From Rhexocercosporidium sp. MPI-PUGE-AT-0058 (Eukaryota; Ascomycota; Leotiomycetes; Helotiales): 64,000 nt of DNA. How positions within the stretch are numbered: position 1 is the stretch's first letter; the number at the start of each line of letters is the position of its first letter. Below are positions 59,833 to 64,000 of the stretch, in pieces. The position numbers and the translations under genes were made by a program. Under the pieces are notes generated by a model that made no database searches, was not told the DNA's origin, and saw only the letters and a list, made by a program, of their open reading frames with translations. Location: the NCBI GenBank assembly GCA_020746875.1, contig JAGTJL010000009.1, positions 558,001 through 622,000 on the forward strand. The letters are read 5' to 3'.

Positions 59833-60670
59833 TCAAAGCTTCCCCTTAATAATACCATCCAAGCAGGTGTCAAACTCACTCCAATCCTTCATAACAACCA
59901 CACACCCCGCATCCGTCAACACCTTCCTCATCTCCTCCTCCTTCTCGGGCTCATAACTCCCCGTATACCCAATCGTCTTAATCTTAGCCCTGTACGCTGC
60001 GGTGGCACCACTCTTACTATCCTCCACCGCGACACACTCGTCCGCCTCCTTCCCAAGGACCTTCATGGCATGCAAGTAAATCGCTGGATCCGGCTTACTC
60101 GTCGGCTTCTCCAGCGACGTCGCAGCGGAGAAGACATCCTTCCCGAAATATTTATCCTGGCCCACCTTCTCAATACTCGCCACGACTCTCCTCAACGCAC
60201 TACTACTCACGACCGCCATCTTGAACTTCCCCTCCTTGGCCAGCTTCTCCAGCACGGGCTCTACGCCAACACAAGGTTTAAGCTCCGCCTTCAGCTTGGC
60301 AATCACCTTGTCCTCTTCAGACGACACGTACTTCTCGAGCTCCTCGTCCGACATCTCGTACTTGTACTTGGCTTTGAGGGAGACCATCATGCCGCGGAAG
60401 TTCTGGCCGACGAACTCGTTGAGGAGTTCAGGCCCGGTGTAGCGTTGGGGGATATCGCGAGAAGCGAGGATCTCGTTGGCTAGTTCGGCGCAGGCTTCGA
60501 AGGCGAGTTCTTCCGAGAGAACGAGTGTGTTGTCGCAGTCGAAGAGGAGGGTTGTGATCTAGGATGGTATTAGTTGGTGAGGTTTGGACTGGATATGAAT
60601 ATGGCCATGGCTATGGTGGGGTAATTGAGGGGGAGTTGGACAGAATGCTGGAGGAACAAACGTTAGGCAT
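59833..60670 (-). CDS. HAD-superfamily phosphatase (beta-phosphoglucomutase/GS1-like)
   Basis: Haloacid-dehalogenase-fold hydrolase, probably a small-metabolite or sugar-phosphate phosphatase; substrate unknown. Exons 60662..60670 (ATG CCT AAC only) and 59833..60558 give 244 aa; the intron is GTTTGT...CTAG with an ACTAAT branch. Motif I is TLLFDCDNTLVLSEE (nucleophile Asp and Asp+2). A helical cap follows (ELLNEFVGQNFRGMMVSLKA). Motif II is VVSSSALRRVV (Ser), motif III the lysine in SLEKPTSKPDPAIYL, and motif IV CVAVEDSKSGATAAYRAKIK. The C-terminus, DTCLDGIIKGKL, is ordinary. All four motifs are intact. Confidence 0.88.
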
Positions 60671-63050
60671 TTTGACTGGTTCTTCGATTTTTGATGATTG
60701 AAGCAGTATTAAGGTGGTCAATTGGAAGATTGACTATGTACGAGTTCAAGTATGACAGCTCAAAGTCCGTTTGTTGCCCAGGTGGTTAGTGTTGATGGTC
60801 TGTGTCAACCGAGGGACGCCCGATGTAAATTGCAAGTCACCCAATTGATAAGGCGAAGAGTGTTGGGATGTCAATCTTGAAGTTTTGGTGTGCTATGGTG
60901 TGCGGTGTGTTTCTGTCAACTGGAAGTAGTAGAATGTTGGGTTGCTGGTTATTGAGAAAGAAGTTATCCCAACGAGTGGAGGGGGGCTATCATGAAAGCA
61001 CCTGCCAGTGAGGGGTTATTGTGACGTGGGGCGCTCGGGCGGATGTCTGAGGTGTCTGGCGATCGGGCAAGGGAAAATAAGGGAAGGGAAGGGAGGGAAG
61101 GGAGGGGCTGCCCGGCCCGTGATCCATGTTGGAGAAGGGATTGGTCGGGTTGAACATTTTGGACTTTTCTTTAATGTTCCTGATGAAGCTACCGTATGGA
61201 CAAAACCTAGAAATACGCGAAGACGTGATTTTATTGTGTTGCATTCCATGATCATTCCATTGGCAGTATCCGCATGGACAGTGTCACGTGTCCAACACGT
61301 GATCACACTATTTTGTGTTTCCTGCCTTGTGTCCTGGATGGCTCTATACAGGTTCCACATCTTCTCGGCAAGTAAAGCAAAGCACTCATGGATTCCTTGG
61401 TATTCCTCGTCTTCAGCAACTCTATCTAGAGAATATACCGAATCTCAGGAGAAACACATGACCTATCCCCAACAATAATAAAACATTGAACCACGAACAA
61501 ACACGCCATTTCTGTTTTCAATCACAGCGGTACCAGAGACTTCAATAGTTACAAAGGCCCGGTAGCTGCAAAGCAGAAAGCCCCCCCTGGTATTGTGACA
61601 ATACTCGACACCTACTTCCGAAGCGAGGGCGGCGAAGCGCTGTGATGTGATGTGGTTAGATGAGACAATAGTTCGTTCGATTGTGAAGCGGATCTCGGAT
61701 CACGGATCAGGAGATGAAAGTGGAAATGGAATGGAAGTGTAATAGTGCACGCGGTTACAGCGACAGGCAATGTAGCAAGCGTATGTACAACACAATGCAG
61801 CGTTTCCTGATTTCAAACTTCGTATGGAACACTCAGCTAGAACTAGAGTGATTCGTTCCATCGGAAGGGTGGCGAGAGGGATATGTAAGTAAGAAATAAG
61901 AAATAAATAGTGAGCATGGCAAATCCCGGCAGATCATGATATCAAATCCTCAAGATCCATCCATCCATACAGATACGCGTGGTAATGATCGTGGAGTAAG
62001 CTGACTCCATCTCCTCTCGCAAGTCTCGGCTGGAGGAGGCAAAATACAGCAAAAAATGAAAGAAGAGCCGAAAATAAGCACTTCTACGGTCTTTCACTCC
62101 TCCAAAGTAAGCTTCGCTTGCCCATCACCCACCCTCCCCTCGATTCCATCTGCACGTCGTTAAAAATAACCCACTGGATAAGTGTAGTGCGGGTACCGAT
62201 GGGAACTGATAAAAGGGGAACCGCCCCCAATGTGGCTCTATGCCGTGCTCGCGTCCGGTATTGATGAAGCCCCGATGTATGAAGCAGTAGAAGGAGGAAT
62301 CGACCCTGTCAAGCCATGCTCTGGAACCTGGAATCAATCACGAAATGCAACCCCATCTCCATCGCATCTGGGCCATCCCTCCCCATCCAAGTGCCACCAA
62401 GAAGTCCAAGACCCTGCACACCCAAGCCCTCTTCGCTCGCTCGTTCACATTCCCCCAATCCCCCTTCTCCCCCTCCCCAAGCGCCCGCCCCCTCCCTGTC
62501 GCTCACACGGGCGCTACCAATTGATGATCGCCCATTGGACACAGACCTGCAAATCATCGCTCAGCACACACACCACTAACTCCCCATTCAGCATAGGATA
62601 CCCGTCCCCCTTCCTCGTCCTGCGTCGTAACTGGCTGCATGCTGCTTACAGCCGCCGAACAATCTGCACGGGCTGGCTGGCGGGCTGGATGGATGTTAAC
62701 GCTCACCTCTCACTCGCCTGCATCTGCATCGCCCGAATCACGAATGGGATGAGCTGGGCTGGATTGGATGGGCGCGAGACCTTTCTCCCATCCCATCCCA
62801 TGCAGATGGTAGAGCGAGCGAACGGAACAAAAGGGAGAGGGTCGCCAGCCCGGCCAAGATGGCTGTGCTGTTGCTGTTGTGTTCCTGCAAAAAGAAAACC
62901 GACCCCAACTCTTCCTCCTTCCTCCACCGCTATCCACTGAATATCTTCTAAGATACAAGATCCAAGATCCTGATTCCGCGATCTGGTTTCCTGTATCCCG
63001 AATTCGAGATCCGACTTCTGGTTTCCTGTTCTTCGCGACAACACATCAAG
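60671..63050. other. 2.4-kb gene-free region
   Basis: Long divergent region between the HAD gene and the BIM1-like gene. It holds the paired CACGTG palindrome (61284-61302), G/A-rich stretches (61060-61110) and CCATCC repeats (near 62785-62805). Many overlapping frames occur but none is recognisable. Confidence 0.5.
61284..61302. promoter_or_regulatory. Perfect 8-bp inverted repeat carrying two CACGTG E-boxes
   Basis: TCACGTGT-CCA-ACACGTGA: two palindromic CACGTG cores whose centres are 11 bp apart, about one helical turn. CACGTG is the bHLH (Pho4/Cbf1/SREBP-type) core. The site is about 610 bp upstream of the HAD phosphatase start and 1.75 kb upstream of the copper-protein gene. Confidence 0.45.
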
Positions 63051-64000
63051 ATGCATTTCCCTTCGACAATATTAGCCGCTATCGCAACGATATCGAGTTT
63101 TGCTCTCGTCAACGCTCATACAGTCATCACGTATCCGGGATGGAGAGGTGATAATCTGATCACGAATGATACGTTCCCCTATGGAATGCAATGGATGTAT
63201 CCTTGTAAGTAGCCTTTTGCGCTTTTCCTTCTGTTCGGTTGCGCTCCGACTGTTGTGGGGTTTGGAGGGGGTGAAGAGGAACGAAACGAAACGAACGATG
63301 GATCCGATTGAGATGGAAATGAGAGGATGGATGCGATTGATCGAAGGCGACCACTGGAGTATTAGCTGGTGTGAGAGATGGACAATCAGTCTAGTGCTGT
63401 ATTTCCTGGGGGAATTCCCCGATCCAGATCTCATCCATCCATCCTCATCATATCCTTTCTTCAACACCACAACCTGTCTCTCACTCAACACTCACTAACA
63501 ACCCTCTCCAGGCGGTGGCATGCGCACAACCACAAACAGAACCAACTGGCCCATAACAGGCGGAGCCGTCGCCATCCAACCCGGCTGGTTCCAAGGACAC
63601 GCCACAGCATTCTTCTACATCAACCTTGGCTTCGGAACAGAAGGACCAGACCATGGCCCACCAAACATGTCTTTCCCAATGGTACCCGTCTTCCAGATCG
63701 TCGGTCCGACTAGGAACCCTTATCCAGGGACGTTCTGCCTCCCGCAGGTCCCGCTACCAGCGAATGCTTCCGTCAAGGTTGGAGATAATGCGACAATCCA
63801 GGTTGTCGAGACGGCGGTTCATGGCGCGAGTTTATTCTCTGTAGGTCTTCACTAGTCCATTTCCCATTGGATCCGACGAGATCACGAGCTAATACCCTCG
63901 AAGTGTGTAGACATCACATTCACCGAACCAAAAGATGTCGCCGATGTAAACGTGTCGAACTGCTTTAACAGCTCCGACATCAGCTTCAACAACGTCTACT
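63051..64000 (+). CDS. Secreted copper-binding BIM1/X325 (LPMO-like) protein; 3' end outside the window
   Basis: LPMO-fold family proposed to capture copper at the cell wall rather than cleave glycans; usually GPI-anchored. Exons 63051..63204, 63512..63840 and 63904..>64000. The signal peptide MHFPSTILAAIATISSFALV ends at NA, leaving mature His1 (HTVITYPGWRGDNLITNDTF), the expected copper-brace residue. Splicing gives GMQWMYPCGGGMRTTTNRTN. A second His candidate is in PGWFQGHATAFFYI. PPNMSFPMVPVFQIVGPTRN and YPGTFCLPQVPLP follow, then ETAVHGASLFSCVDITF, whose Asp would be the third ligand. Several N-glycosylation sites (NDT, NRT, NMS, NAS, NAT) are visible. The GPI signal would lie beyond the window. 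Confidence 0.88.

Noticed and set aside
59659..60483. 274-codon plus-strand frame opposite the HAD gene
   Set aside because: Antisense shadow of a gene with all four HAD motifs; its Arg/Leu/His-rich composition is what G/C-ending codons give in reverse.

Overview
This window looks like a 64-kb piece of a filamentous ascomycete chromosome. It has about 30 protein-coding loci, mostly single-copy housekeeping genes. They are split by short introns (about 45-100 nt) with GTRNGT-type 5' sites and CTAAY-type branch points, and they sit on both strands without operons. Scytalone dehydratase (DHN melanin), L-arabinitol 4-dehydrogenase, a fungal-type NAD formate dehydrogenase, SAGA subunits Spt3 and Spt8, and a NACHT/ankyrin NLR relic place it in the Pezizomycotina. 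The protein flavour suggests Leotiomycetes, which is an inference only. I saw no tRNA, rRNA or CRISPR.

Layout. 0-1.4 kb: the 3'-truncated GABA transaminase gene (minus). 2.6-5.6 kb: a decayed hydrolase-NACHT-ankyrin gene with many stops. It is followed by a 2.3-kb gene-free stretch holding a 172-bp MITE-like inverted-repeat element (7415-7586). 7.9-14 kb: ARO3-type DAHP synthase (minus), RAD14/XPA (minus), scytalone dehydratase (plus), L-arabinitol 4-dehydrogenase (minus). 15.4-24.7 kb: SPT8 (minus), a PNPOx-like flavoprotein (plus) convergent with PDX1 (minus), a fatty-acid-desaturase-fold membrane protein (minus), and ureG (minus). 25-33.5 kb: a DMT transporter (minus), a membrane GNAT (plus), a mitochondrial oxoglutarate/malate-type carrier (minus), and RTT106 (minus). 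33.7-46.2 kb: a zinc-type enoyl reductase-like MDR (minus), a TMEM115 homologue (plus), CIA30 (plus), an SLC35/TPT transporter (minus), an RgpF-like membrane protein (plus), a nitrilase (plus), and a DUF5672 protein (plus). 46.9-54 kb: SPT3 (plus), a cytochrome P450 (plus), formate dehydrogenase (minus). 55.5-64 kb: a frameshifted protein kinase (plus), NAA30/MAK3 (plus), a HAD phosphatase (minus), and the 5' part of a BIM1/X325 copper-binding secreted protein (plus, runs off the window).

Possible functional groupings, all inferred. PDX1 and a PNPOx-fold protein are adjacent (vitamin B6). TMEM115, an SLC35 transporter and two glycosyltransferase-like membrane proteins lie within 10 kb (Golgi/glycan). 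A P450 is convergent with formate dehydrogenase (demethylation C1 disposal). Spt3 and Spt8, the TBP-handling SAGA subunits, are 30 kb apart.

The most unusual sequence-level signals are five: a within-exon switch from C-ending to G/T-ending codons in many genes; GC-AG introns in two neighbouring genes; long pure G25/C22/C18 tracts; the MITE-like element; and the degenerate NLR with mostly transition-explainable stops.
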